Below, piece after piece: positions 47,059-63,082 of a stretch of DNA of 64,000 nucleotides (position 1 is its first letter; the number at the start of each line of letters is the position of its first letter). A program made the translations under genes and the position numbers. Below the pieces are notes generated by a model. That model saw only the letters and a program-made list of their open reading frames with translations, ran no database searches and was not told where the DNA came from. Source of the stretch: Inonotus obliquus (taxonomy: Eukaryota; Basidiomycota; Agaricomycetes; Hymenochaetales; Hymenochaetaceae); the NCBI GenBank assembly GCA_032164295.1, contig JAJHTX010000008.1:1674001-1738000 (forward strand), given 5' to 3'.

Positions 47059-47616
47059 CTGGTCTTGAATCTTGATGGTCGGGAAAGTAGCAGCACAAGT
47101 TGCTGATAGGCTAAGTGTGTCTTATTTATTTGCGATAGCATTTTTTTTGCCCATTCGCGCGGCTGGCGGGTGCCACCCACACGGATAGTGGTCTCAGACC
47201 GAATGGTCAAGGTTTTTGCAAGAAAAGCTGAGGTGCAGCTTTCGGCGTAACCCCGGTCCGAAACCGGTCCGCCCCGAAGTTCCCATCACGTGGACTTACC
47301 GGATTGGAAGCCTCACCTTTCAGCCACAATAGGTTATGCTTGCAGTTGCACGCGCGAACAGTCTCTCTTTTGTTGTTGATCTTATGATCTTTATCGCCAT
47401 TTCTTCAAAAAAGGTGTTACACAACTAAGCGCATTACTCTTCTCGATATACCAGGCTACCTTTTACAGCGTGCATCTAAGGGATTGATAATGTGCAACGA
47501 TTACTTAAACGTTTAGATCGCTGTATGTATGGAGTCCCAGAGAAAAGCGAAGAAAACATGCGCTGCATGATGACAAGTTCAATGGAGGTGTGAAACTAAA
47601 ACACAAGTTGAGACAC
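47059..47616. other. Spacer between DUF7918 paralogues B and C
   Basis: No gene. A short CCGGTCCGAAACCGGTCCG cluster near 47250-47275 resembles the subterminal repeats of the hAT-like element at 58-59.5 kb and may be a residue of a related element. Confidence 0.4.
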
Positions 47617-49117
47617 TCAATCATCCATCGTCAGGTCAATGGATCCGTTACCATCCACCCAAAGGCATATTCCATTTTCGGGCCTAACGGGATCCGTCGG
47701 CTCTCGTTTCAGACGTTTCATATGGGGATCCTCTGAATTCCCTTCCCGCTTGACCTTTTTCTTCCCCTTTCACCATTCAATCACAGGTTGCGTCAGTTCC
47801 ACTAAACTAAGACTGCAAAACGTAAACCAGCTACCTCAGAGTATCCCAAAATGATTATGTCCTCATCTTGCTTCATTGACCTTGGTGCTTCAAAGAACAC
47901 GGGACGTGAAGTTCCCTCACGGTGAGGGATTTGCAATGGTTCACGCAGTTGCGAAGGTCTGAAAAAGAGGCATCTCTGAGCATATTATCAACACTCTCTT
48001 CCGAGAGGGCGCACCCTGTTGGAATTAGACGTATTAGTTTGGTGATCGACGCAATGCCCGCCGTCGGTCAGCCCGTGACATTTCCTTTTTCGTACAGTAT
48101 ATAAGATTGTTTCCGTAGTCCGTGCCACTTGAGTCTCTTACACGCGACTGAGTATTCTCAACACACCCCGACAGTGGTTTCTTGCGTTTCTTTCTAGAAG
48201 GTTTAGCTGTTCCGCCTACGAGGTCGTCCTCATCGTCACCGATAATAATAACATGTTCTTGGGATGCATCCCGAATGCCTACAGGCGGGATGATTTCTTG
48301 GGCTTGAAGGTGTTCTGTCAGATCCATTAGATATGACTCTATTAGATCTACATAAGGTAGCAGAAATGAATACCTCGAGGTCTGTATTTGAAATGAAAGA
48401 CGACGTGAGCGGTCGTCCGATCAGAGTACTCCCAATATGATTTGTGTTCCTGACGAGGCCCTAAGGGAATCGCTTCACCAAGTCTTGTGGATTCAGTGAA
48501 AGTCAGAATCGAGACTGGGACTGAAGCACTACTGAAGCACATATGATAGTACACACGCGATGCGATGATCGCATATCTTCTTTGTACTCTCGTGGATGGC
48601 ACCGTCGTTTAGTGCCACATCCAGAAATTTGCGAGGATGGAATTTATTATCACGTACTACTCTGCCGAGATAAACTTTGAGAGTGATATTTCCGAGTTTG
48701 TCTGTGTTTGTACTTTGCTTGACGCCAAGGTACGAGTTATCATCTGTGCGGTGAACCATCATTGAATGATTGGTTGACGAACGCAAATACTGTACGAGAC
48801 GAGACACACCGGTGAAGATAACATCCGAGAACGTAAGGTCTGATTGTTCTTGCATCTGTCCAGACACCTATGCTCGTGCCACTCAGTTGATAAAGGATTC
48901 CCACTTGATAGCGAACCGCTTCATGTGAAGTCAGTTTCTCGTTTCTTTATATATTATAAGAAATGGGATACTTTTCCAGATCCGCTTGCAATCCAACAGG
49001 TGTAAACCCTTTCGTCTTCCGGATCCTGACCTGCCAATGTGCCATGTACTCTTCAAGGATCTGTCCGCCATTCTCGTAGTAAATCCAAGCCTTGAAGCCC
49101 CTGTGAGTGAGAGGCAT
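47617..49117 (-). pseudogene. DUF7918-type paralogue C, disabled
   Basis: Aligns with paralogue B over its length: start MPLTHRGFKAWIYYENGGQ, later DPEDERVYTCWIASGSGK, KLGNITLKVYLGRVVRDNK, GAIHESTKKICDHRIA, LGEAIPLGPRQEHKS, VVFHFKYRPR, HLQAQEIIPP, RSMKQDEDIIILGYSE and the end LWVDGNGSIDLTMDD (TGA 47619). Defects: a frameshift in exon 1 between EEYMAHW and DPEDER; a stop (TGA) after RFAIKWESFIN, with about 35 codons of the core missing; another one-base loss before FSDVIFTG; and a dispersed repeat inserted at 48057-48164. The well-kept C-terminal exons suggest recent death. Confidence 0.8.
48057..48164 (+). repeat. Dispersed repeat, copy 2
   Basis: 108 bases nearly identical in both ends to 18999-19195. 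It lies within paralogue C, between the stretch encoding RKKRKKPLSG and that encoding ALSEESVDNM. Paralogue B has no equivalent there, so it is an insertion. On the gene strand the insert plus about 50 flanking bases is bounded by GTGTGT and CAACAG, so it could be spliced as an intron. Confidence 0.75.
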
Positions 49118-50316
49118 GATTTCTTTGACCTTTACGGTTGCGAGGGCAGCAGGACGATATGAATCTAGTTCGACCACTACTAGTAGTGCTGGTACGTAGT
49201 AACGTACGGATAATATTAATGGGGAGTGGCAATCCCTAAGTGTCGCGCGTGACAACTTTTTTTCGGGCGGAGTCAAAATACTTACCAAATATGGTGCAAA
49301 ACGCCGATCCGCTTTTTACCGTCTTATGTATCTCATGTCTACATCCCACCGAAGGTCAAATAATTTGCAATTTTACAAGACGTGCACCAGAAACTTAATT
49401 ACAGGTTCATAATATGAAATACAAGCCATATGTGAGAGAAAAATGTGCATACACGATGTATTACATTGTTATTTTTGAGAATCAACGAGTCAACCTAGAA
49501 CAACAATTACAGCCCTGAACAAGTCCTTCAGCAAATGTTACCAAACTATTATTTCCATCGGTAATGGCGCATTGAATCGGAATCAATCCCAGCATATTCC
49601 TTCTTGTAGCTTTAAGCTTGTTAAGCCATACTACAATTCCACTAGTGACTATATGCACCTCTGAGACAGACTATGATGGGTGTTTCACAGAGATGGCATT
49701 GGCTTTTGCTTGTTATACATCAATAACATAGTATCCGGACTTACAAAATATGATAGTTAGTGCACTTCAAGCATTTTATAATGTTTTCCATAATTTTGCT
49801 CAGTTCACTCTTCACGAATTGAGCATCACGTGATTGAGTTTTCCCTTTTTTATCGAGATTCAATGCATTCTTCCAAGTCTCAGAACTCAACGAATTCCTT
49901 AACGAATTCCGTATAAATGCACAAATGGTGTTTTTTCATGCATACCTTCATTTTGTTAAGAATACATTCTTAAGAATTTGCTTATTTCCTGAGCCATATC
50001 TCAATGACTTTTTGTAAGATTCATATTTTTTTCGCAGATTCAAGTTCCTTGACATTGAAAACATAGTATCTACTATATATTCTAGTATTTTCTGTATTGT
50101 GGAAGTGAGAACATAAAGTCGAATCCGTCTCTCAAAAACCGATAATTGCTTAAGTGCAAGCGAGTGCCGGCATGACGCGGCATGGACCGTGAGAAGTCTC
50201 GTTTCTTCCTTTGGAATTGCCACTCCCCAATATTATTAATATTATTAATAATAATGTGGCGCGAATCGACCTCAATCGACACGTGATATATAACCGACTT
50301 TGGCAGGAGACGATCT
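49118..50316. other. AT-rich intergenic region
   Basis: About 1.2 kb, clearly more AT-rich than the neighbours, without a supported gene. An almost pure AT block (about 50227-50256: AATATTATTAAT repeated, then TAATAATAAT) lies some 60-90 bases before the VAS1 start and could nucleate transcription. Confidence 0.55.
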
Positions 50317-53300
50317 ATGAGTCACTTTCAGAAAATATTCCCTATTTTCTCAAAATATATGCTCGTGCGTAGGGCATGGTATCGACCCCTGCCTTATCCC
50401 ACTCGCATACCCTTTTACTCTCGTCCTTTTCGCTCTTGTTTGTCTGCTAGATTCATGACAGATACACCGACAGACTCATCGGCGTCCACGCCGCAGATTC
50501 AGGAGACTGGCGCTGCGAATCCTAATTCGAAGAGTGCAGGTGAGTTTGAATGTCTGTTAATCTCTCAAAGGTGGCCTGGCGTAGTAGGCAGATGCAAGAT
50601 GCCGCGGTGTAGCAGCTTATGGCATGATATGGACCGGCAAGGCTCTGGTCGCTCAGATGTGCTCTTCAGGACAAGTTTCTGCCATCGCCAGAGGGTACTC
50701 CATACTCCTTGAGATACCCATATGCTAACCGATTTACAGCAAAGAAAGAGGCTAAGCGATTAGAGAAGGAAGCGAAGCTCGCGGCTAAGGCTGCGAAGGT
50801 CAACGCCGCTGCAACTGCAACTGAAAAGAAACAGAAGGAGAAAAAGGAGAAGAAAGACGAAGAGGTACCGTTCGTGAACACGACTCCGAAAGGCCATAAG
50901 AAAGGTGATCACTCCTTTCTTCCATCAAACTGGAACTTACTCATGGTATTCGTAAAGATGTATCACAGCCAATGGCTAGCGGTTACGACCCCATCGCTGT
51001 CGAGTCAGCGTGGTACGACTGGTGGGAAGCTCAAGGTTTCTTCTCACCTCAGACTCTCCCCGACGGATCACCCAAGCCTGAAGGCAGTTTCGTCATCCCC
51101 GCCCCTCCTCCAAACGTCACAGGAAGTCTGCACATTGGTCATGCTTTGACGGTGGCAATTCAAGATACGCTCATACGATGGAATCGTATGCTAGGGAAGA
51201 CGACTCTTTTTGTTCCTGGATTTGACCATGCTGGTATTTCGACCCAGTCTGTTGTTGAGAAGAGGCTGTATAAAAGTTCTGGAAGGACAAGGCATGACCT
51301 TGGACGAGAGAAGTTTTTGGAAACTGTTTGGGCTTGGAAGAACGAGTGAATGGAGGCTTTCCTTCTTGGTTCAAGTAACGTATGCTGACTTTTACTAAGT
51401 TATCAGACACGCATCACGAGTCAGCTAAAGCGACTTGGAGGAAGCTATGATTGGAATCGCGTAGCTTTCACGATGGACGAGGTGAGCATTACGTTCTTTT
51501 TATTTTCTGTTGCCGAATTCTCATTATGTCCACAAGAACTTATCAAAAGCCGTGGTCGAGACTTTCTGCCGATTGCGGGAAGATGGTATTATCTACCGAG
51601 CAAATCGACTAGTAAACTGGTGTGTCCGCCTGAACACAACCCTCTCGACCCTCGAAGTCGACCAGAAAGAGCTGATGGGTCGTACTCTGCTGAACGTCCC
51701 CGGTTATGATGCGAAGGAGAAGTTCGAGTTTGGTGTAATTACCTCATTTGCATATCCGATCGAGGATTCAGATGAGGAGATAATTGTAGCGACGACTCGT
51801 CCAGAGACAATGCTTGGTGATACCGCCATTGCCGTACATCCAGACGATCCACGATATAAGGTGTATATATCTGCGTCTACCCGTACATAAGTTTTTCTAA
51901 CCCAGTTCATAGCACCTCCATGGAAAATTCGCTCGCCACCCATTCGTTGACCGCCGTCTTCCCGTTGTGGCAGATGCAGCAGTCGACATCGGATTTGGTA
52001 CTGGTGCCGTGAAAATCACGCCAGCGCATGACCCTAATGATTATGAGATCGGGAAACGACATGGGCTAGATTTTATTAACATCCTGAACGACGATGGCAC
52101 GCTCAACTCGAATGCGGGCGAACAATTCGCAGGGGTGAAACGTTTCCACGCTCGCGTGCAAGTTGTCCAGGCTCTCAAAGCCGCGGGCTTGTACATCGAG
52201 GCGAAGGATAACGCTATGAATATTCCGATTTGCTCCAAGTCCGGAGATATCATCGAGCCGGTGTTGAAGGCACAGTGGTGGGTAAACTGCACACCTCTAG
52301 CAGAGGAAGCCGTGAGGCGTACGAGAGCAGGCGAACTTGTGATCAGCCCCAAGACGTCCGAGGCGGAGTGGTACCGCTGGCTTAACGGTATTCAAGACTG
52401 GTGCATCTCTCGTCAACTATGGTGGGGTCACCGTTGTCCGGCATACTTCGTGAACATCGAGGGTCAGGACCAGGACAGGAATGATGATAAGAGTTGGGTG
52501 GTAGGTCGAACGCTGGATGAGGCTACAGAACGAGCCAAGCAACTCGCCGGGGGTGCGAAGTTCTCACTCGAGCAGGATGAAGACGTGCTGGACACGTGGT
52601 TTTCCTCGGGTCTTTGGCCGTTCTCCATCCTCGGCTGGCCCAAGGAGACAGACGATCTAAAGCACTACTACCCTGTATCAATGCTCGAAACTGGCTGGGA
52701 TATCATCTTCTTCTGGGTCGCGCGTATGGTGTTGCTTGGTATCAAGCTCACAGGGAAGATGCCATTCAAGGAGGTCTTCTGCCACGCAATGATTCGCGAC
52801 GCTCATGGTCGCAAGATGAGCAAGTCCCTGGGGAATGTGATTGATCCCGTAGATGTTATTCAAGGTGTTTCGCTGGAGAAGCTACACGAGATGCTTCTCG
52901 AGGGTAATCTCGACGAGAAGGAGATTGCCAAAGCTAAGTCGGGACAAAAGAAAGATTTCCCGAAGGGTATTCCGCAGTGTGGTACAGATGCACTTCGCTT
53001 TGCTCTGTGCACGTATACTACCGGTGGCCGAGACATTAACCTCGAGATTTTACGTGTTGAAGGATACCGTAAGTTCTGCAACAAGATCTTCAATGCAACG
53101 AAGTTCGCCTTGCTCAAGATAGATGAAACTTTCGTTCCGGAGCCCTTGCCGAAGGTGAGAAATCTTCTTGATTGTCTGGACCAGTTGGATTAATCTCCGT
53201 TTAGCCGACCGGCAAGGAGACCCTCGTTGAGAAGTGGATCTTCCACAAGCTCAATATTGCAGCTGAGGAGGTCAATAAGTATCTCACAGAACGGAGCTTT

Positions 53301-54241
53301 ATGCTCGCCACGAATGCTGTTTACAATTTCTGGCTCTATGAGCTATGCGACGTGTACATCGTACGTTCACTTATATGCCTTGCCAGCCGCAGTGCTCGTG
53401 CTGATCCTTTGAATAGGAAGCCATGAAACCCATGACAGATGAAAAGGCATTGCCCGAGACGCGTCAATCGGCTCAAAACACGCTCTATACATGTTTAGAT
53501 TACGGTCTCCGTTTATTACACCCCTTCATGCCCTTCGTTACAGAAGAACTCTGGCAGCGTCTCCCAAGACGTCCAAACGACCCTACACCATCTATTATGG
53601 TCTCCTCATTCCCAGTATCGGACAAGGCGTTCCTGTTCGAGAAGGAAGAAAGAGACTTTGATCTCATCTTCAACGCGATTCGCACTGGTCGTTCTCTGGC
53701 CGCTCAATACAATATCCAGAACGATATCAAATGTGCACTGTTTTTTCTTCAAGATCTGCTACGGTTACTGATTGCTTGTCTTAGTGTTCTTCCTTGCTCA
53801 GAACGACGAGGAGGCGAAACTGTTTGAGTCGCAGCTACCGACGATTGTCTCACTCACAAAGGGATGTAAGGGAGCTGAGGTCGTCCGAAGTGTGCAAGAG
53901 GTACCCACGGGCTGCGGCTCCGCTGTTCTTACAACCACCGTTGCTGTGCATATCCTCGTCAGAGTCAGTAGATCCCACCAAATCTAGACCGAAACCACTG
54001 ACCATAAGACTGTTTCGTGTAGGGTCTTGTGGACCTTGACGCTGAGATCGCCAAATGCGACAAGAAGCTCGACGTGTCAAACCTAGCTGCCGAAAAGCTT
54101 CGCAAGCAGATGGCCGTCCCGGATTACGAGACAATGGTCCCGGAGAACGTACGAGCGGCAAACGCGGAGAAGCTGAAGACGTACGAAGTGGAGATTGAGG
54201 CGCTCAAACTGTCGAAGGATTCCTTCGCGAAGTTAAAATAG
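50317..54241 (+). CDS. VAS1: Valyl-tRNA synthetase, probable dual mitochondrial/cytosolic
   Basis: Class I aminoacyl-tRNA synthetase charging tRNA-Val. The first ATG (50317) gives [20 protein letters not shown], rich in Arg, aromatic and hydroxyl residues without acids, a mitochondrial presequence pattern. A second in-frame ATG at 50455 starts [14 protein letters not shown], fitting the cytosolic form, as in yeast VAS1. After a Lys/Ala-rich segment come [15 protein letters not shown] (HIGH box), WAWKNE, editing-domain [76 protein letters not shown] (KMSKS box), the anticodon-binding region [18 protein letters not shown] and a C-terminal coiled coil ending SKDSFAKLK. Introns near 50541, 51348, 51481, 51860, 53155, 53360, 53732 and 53960 join in frame. 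Confidence 0.95.
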
Positions 54242-54630
54242 AAGTAGGACTACGTGAAAGTGAAGTATGATTAAGTAGGGTATAGAATGCTAACACTTGG
54301 TGTATTTTGCAGTGTTTTCTTGCTTTGTATAGAGTCCTGTGGTCCTTACTGCTCTGTCTGTTCTTTCGGTTGGCTCGTCGTCGGGTTCTTTGAATGGATT
54401 GATACTGGACCCGGTCTCTTTACCTGCGTTTTCTCGTTTCGCTATTTATCATGAGCGTCCAAACGGCGGTGTCCTGGATTACAAGTATTCGAGCGCTGTA
54501 TCAAAGTTCTCGAAGAACGTTGCCGTAAAGGTAAATGGCATCCCTACGCCCGCTGACTCGCTTTTCTAGACATTCTTCACCGTACCGCCGCAAGTTTGGT
54601 GCATCTTCCCAAGTTTGTTCCAACGTTCCC
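54242..54630. other. VAS1 3' region and upstream of next gene
   Basis: 389 bases. A frame near 54400-54570 reads well but has no start or similarity I recognise; treated as non-coding. Confidence 0.45.
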
Positions 54631-56663
54631 ATGTCCGATCGAGGTCGGCACGGTAGATTCGATGCATGGGTCGAAATAGACGGCGAACGTGCCCAAGAGT
54701 TCAACATCGGGATCGCCGAACGTACTTCAACGAGCTATATCATTAGCAGAGTAGGAGCGGTGAGTCACTTGCTTATCCACGTCAACCGTATGTTCATGCT
54801 TGGATCTCGCTAACTGGCTTTACTATCGTATTTACTCCTGTCTTCTCGTTCGTGAAGGAACTTGCGGTATATGTACAAGAATTCCAAACCATGACTTCCG
54901 CGTTTGCACGGGCAGACATTTATATCGAAGGTCAACATGTCGGGAAGACCGTTCTGTCTCCTTCGAAAGGACCCTGCTGTTTTGCGGGTTCATGGATGGA
55001 TGACAATTCTCTTAGACCTTTTGTATTCAACTTGGCAACGAGGAAAAGTATGCTCTACTCACCTTAAAGATAGGATACAACTGCGGACAAACTGAATCCA
55101 GTATTTGATCTCTAGATTGCACTCCCGAGGTTGAGACGGACACGACAGGTTCAGGAAAGATTGTAGTCGAGATCAGCGAGATCGTTCTATTCTACAAAGT
55201 CGATGAAGACGATGATCTCTATTTGCCTCCTATTCCGTTGGTGGAATGGGCAGCACCCGCTATCACTGAAGAGGACGAAAGTATGGAACGACACATTATA
55301 GTGTAAGACAGCTCTTCTCAGCCGTGCAGGACCAGGAATGATGTAATACCGTTTACGACTAGGCTGGCTGATACAGTGAAGCAGCAGAGGTACACCCCTC
55401 AAGTTAAGTACTTCCACAGTGAGCCCTTCGACAGCTGCAATACGAGGCCTATTGCGATATTCGAGTTCATCTACGGTTCTGAAGGTGGGTCAACCCGGTT
55501 AGTATTTGCTATATGAATTTACAGCGTCACTATAGATTTCATCTTCAGAGAGCTCAAAGAATCGAAGGAAAGTTCCGAAACAGATCGCAATTCCACCGAG
55601 CGCTCTGGTGCTTCTAGCCCACCGAACGCTCCTGGGCGTCCTACGAAGCGAAGTCAATCCGACGAATCAGACAGCTCCTCCTCATCCTATTTCCCTCGCG
55701 AGAGCGATGAGAGTGACCCAGGATGCTCACGTTGTTCTAATTCAGGAGTCCCTTGTGAGCCAATTGGTGGAAAATCAGTCATCTGCTGGCGTTGCAGAAG
55801 ATGGGGGAACGGATGCGATCTACCTCATATGGTTCAACTCTCGGCGGAAAGGTGGAAAAATATGAGAAGGCGGAGGGAAAGTAATGAAGGTGTCCCGAAA
55901 GGGATTCGACGTCGCGGTGCTACAAGAGGTTGTCGTCAGAATACCGTGTACATCATCAGTTCTGACTCAGGTGAGCAATTCCAATAATATAATTGAATTG
56001 AACACCACACTGAGAGGGATTTCAGAGTCATCTAGGCCTGGATCATTAGAACCACAAGCTACCGGAAAGACAAGCCGGCCCGAAATCCACAAGGTTTATG
56101 AGATGGAAGAGTCATTTGATACTTCGTCTATTGAGGCGCACGGATCGTCTTCAGCCGCTCGTGATGACGATTCGCGAGAAATTCCTGGGTCAGCTTATGC
56201 GAAGAACTCGAATGACGCTGAGCAGATTCCTAGAAAAACATCAGAAGAAACGGATTTGGCATACCGAGGAAACGTACGAGAAGCGGAAGTACCTGGTCAT
56301 CACCCCTCAGTAACTCTAACGCGCATGGACGCGGACCAAAGCGAGAGCTCCCTCTCAAGTGTAGAATCGCCAGTCAGACAGTCTAGGATCAACACTTTAC
56401 AACATGTACTCGATGCGATCCGGTCCTTCTCGGATGAGATGATGGAAATCGCTTCTGAGGCGGAGGGTGGGCAACAAATACTGATACCAGACTTCGCTTT
56501 CCAGCTTGTGAGAAACCACGATCATTCCCGCAGGCGTCTCGAAGCACCCGTGATTCGGAGTCGCATCATGGAAAGCCTCAATATTTATGGGAGTGATACA
56601 GATGGTGACGGAAGCAGTGATGGCTCGGATGTTGGAGTGCTCCCATCGACAGCTTCTTCCTGA
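54631..56663 (+). CDS. Divergent DUF7918-like protein with Cys-rich cluster
   Basis: Start MSDRGRHGRFDAWVEIDGER at 54631. The N-terminal part follows the DUF7918 plan: a FDAWVEIDGE opening, ELAVYVQEFQ, ADIYIEGQHVGKTVL, DDNSLRPFVFN, GKIVVEISEIVLFYKV, and a beta strand IAIFEFIYGSE in place of the FKYRPR signature. Then comes a Ser/Glu-rich linker and a Cys cluster, CSRCSNSGVPCEPIGGKS then CWRCRRWGNGCD, with C-x2-C-x6-C and C-x2-C-x6-C spacing suited to binding zinc. A basic tail (RRRRESNEGVPKGIRRRG) and a long acidic, Ser-rich C-terminus with one helix (INTLQHVLDAIRSFSDEM) follow, TGA 56661. Introns near 54760-54857, 55049-55115, 55280-55365, 55483-55540 and 55970-56025 keep frame. The Cys cluster resembles the Zn-binding module of many uncharacterised Agaricomycete proteins; DNA binding is possible. 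Confidence 0.72.
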
Positions 56664-57031
56664 AGACCGAAGGGCCAGTTTAGAGTTACAAACAGCTCTG
56701 TTACTCTCAAACGATCCGGTGCTTCGATTTGCGAGCGTAATAGGTAGGCGGGGAAAAATTGGTGGGATCGACCCTTCTCATCTAATATGCCTCTGATGCG
56801 TGAAGAACTCTCGATGTCCATAACTGAATAAAGCATCATCCGTTTCAACGTAAAAATTTTGGCGCGAGAAAAGAGTTTCAAAGTTCCATAGACCTATGCA
56901 GGATGCATTGTGGTATCTGTTTCACTCACTCAAGCGTTAGACAAGGCAGTTTTCCTCGATGCGGGTGCATTCAATCATTATATTGAATGCATATATGAAG
57001 GACTGTCTACATCGTGGTGATTCGAAAGCCC
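56664..57031. other. Convergent intergenic spacer
   Basis: Shared 3' regions of the plus-strand Cys-cluster gene and the minus-strand hypothetical gene. Nothing else seen. Confidence 0.5.
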
Positions 57032-57502
57032 TCACTTATTCAGTTCGGTGGGGTTCTTGCCAGCCACGTCTACTAACTTTGGTTTGAAATTCGAGCCGCC
57101 GCCAGCGGGAAGCATGATGTCTTCCTTACCCAAACTACCTTGCGTGGGTTTCTTCTCATGTTCCTTGATGTTTGCCTGTGCATCTTTCGGAAGTGGGGGA
57201 ACCTCCGAGTCAGATGCTCTAGGAGGAGGCGGGGATCCCTTTCTAATGAATTGCGACATATTCTCAGGTGATGGTGTCGCCGCTTTCTTTGTGCTTCGTC
57301 GGAGGGAAGTACTGTACGACTCGGAGAACCTAGGAACAAATTGCGCTGATCCAACGGGATAGAAATCTCTGCCCTTTATAACATACAAGGGGTAGTGAAA
57401 AGCATTCGAATGAGACGCATTGAAACCTCCTTGCTTTGGAAAATGCATAGTAACATGATTGCAAAGTACTAGTGCCATTGCATATGGCACTCGTTTGGGC
57501 AT
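57032..57502 (-). CDS. Hypothetical protein, possibly a 3' exon of a longer gene
   Basis: A 156-codon frame on the minus strand. Its first half (YAMALVLCNHVTMHFPKQGG, HYPLYVIKGRDFYPVGSAQF) looks folded. The second half is Pro/Ser/Lys rich and disordered (RKGSPPPPRASDSEVPPLP, EDIMLPAGGGSNFKPKLVDV), ending NPTELNK, TGA. No family was recognised. The given start is only the first ATG; the upstream sequence to 57700 has another open frame and an intron could link them. Composition in the last 100 codons supports real coding. Confidence 0.4.
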   Translation of the reverse strand: MPKRVPYAMALVLCNHVTMHFPKQGGFNASHSNAFHYPLYVIKGRDFYPVGSAQFVPRFSESYSTSLRRSTKKAATPSPENMSQFIRKGSPPPPRASDSEVPPLPKDAQANIKEHEKKPTQGSLGKEDIMLPAGGGSNFKPKLVDVAGKNPTELNK

Positions 57503-58062
57503 CAGGGATTCGCAAACTGAAACCGTTCAGTATCCTGAGCGCTCTGGGACATTTGCTCTGATTCAGTTGCTGGAACTCCGACCCACGGTACTGACTGTCT
57601 GGTCGAGTTATTGCAAGAAAAACTTTGCCACCTGCGGAACTCCATGGAGACTGCCATCCTTCGCAGGCCACGTCAATATCTATCCAACAAGTGGCCATGC
57701 ATCACAGCATGGTATCCTACATGTATTTCGGGAGTACAGTACTTTCGAGAAATTGGTTCAGATTGGATACAGACAAGTCCATGATACTTCTTCTGCACGA
57801 GTGAACATCTGAAAGGTGTCATCTTCGGGGGTGGGGAAGTGGCTGGAGACAAAAAGAGTACATCAGCTCATACGAAACCAATTGCAATGATGATCAAATT
57901 GAACTCTGCTCAATCACTCATCTGGCATCTGTACCCAGACCAACAAGTGCAGCAGGTGAGGGTCCAACTTGCCCGTTCTGAATTAAGGATTATCCTATCT
58001 CACGAAGGCGATCGGACTCAAAGGTGGAAAGATTCAGGATGCACTTCTCATCCTTATGGTAC
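57503..58062. other. No supported gene; left flank of the hAT-like element
   Basis: Open frames on both strands without recognisable content. The transposon's left target-site copy begins at 58063. Confidence 0.45.
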
Positions 58063-58070
58063 TTCATGGC
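58063..58070 (+). repeat. Target-site duplication, left copy (TTCATGGC)
   Basis: Eight bases identical to 59474-59481, immediately outside the inverted ends of the element. Eight bases is the length made by hAT transposases. Confidence 0.9.
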
Positions 58071-59473
<1,403 letters not shown>

Positions 59474-59481
59474 TTCATGGC
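59474..59481 (+). repeat. Target-site duplication, right copy (TTCATGGC)
   Basis: Identical to 58063-58070; borders the right inverted end of the hAT-like element. Confidence 0.9.
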
Positions 59482-60210
59482 AGTAATAATTGAGCATAGT
59501 AAACGATTATCATGAATCAAGGGCAACTCAAGCTCTTTGTGTATAGTTGAGGTAAGTCTAGTCTATCCCATAGTCGCAGAACGACATCTCATGCCTATTA
59601 CGAATCGAAAGTTCGTGGAGAGTAGGAACATTGACAACATTTTGATATTGTTCCCTGGCATTATTCGAAAAGAGGATGAGATAGTTTAGGCCTCGAGACA
59701 TGGTGGTAGTCTGAGACTGCGACCGTGTCTCAAGGCCTATGCTGCTCCCACTGCCCCGGAAAAATGATGGGACGTCGACTGTCGTTTTGTGCGTTCGGTA
59801 GAGGGGTGTCAGAATCGACTTCAAAATTACACCTTATTACCTAATCGGGGATGGCGATCACATGCAATTACCTTCTGCCAATATTCAATATTAATATTCT
59901 CATACGCGCTTCGGACAGACACGATTGACGGCTGATGAGGTAAGCGAGCAAAGTCAAATAATCACGTTCAGAGGGACGAGATATTGAACAAGAGGTCAGG
60001 ACAATAATCTTTCGATCGCCTTGCGGTCTATCCGGTCAATTTGGTCCAGCTGCCTGGCCGGAAGTTCGGACTAAGGAAGTACCGGGAACAACGACTAGAA
60101 TCTATATCTAAGTCATCAGCATAGTAACCAAACATGAAATACAGGGAGCCAATGTATATGTAGTGCACGATACAATACTTCGAGGCAATGGAATAAGACA
60201 AGGAAGTCTC
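59482..60210. other. Intergenic, right flank of the element and PRP43 3' region
   Basis: About 730 bases. An 88-codon minus-strand frame (59824-59558) has no recognisable feature. No gene is supported. Confidence 0.5.

Positions 60211-63082
<2,872 letters not shown>

Noticed and set aside
48947..49288. 113-codon frame starting upstream of DUF7918 paralogue C
   Set aside because: Only its middle matches the family (from MPLTHRGF); the upstream part is leader and the downstream part is the frameshifted reading.
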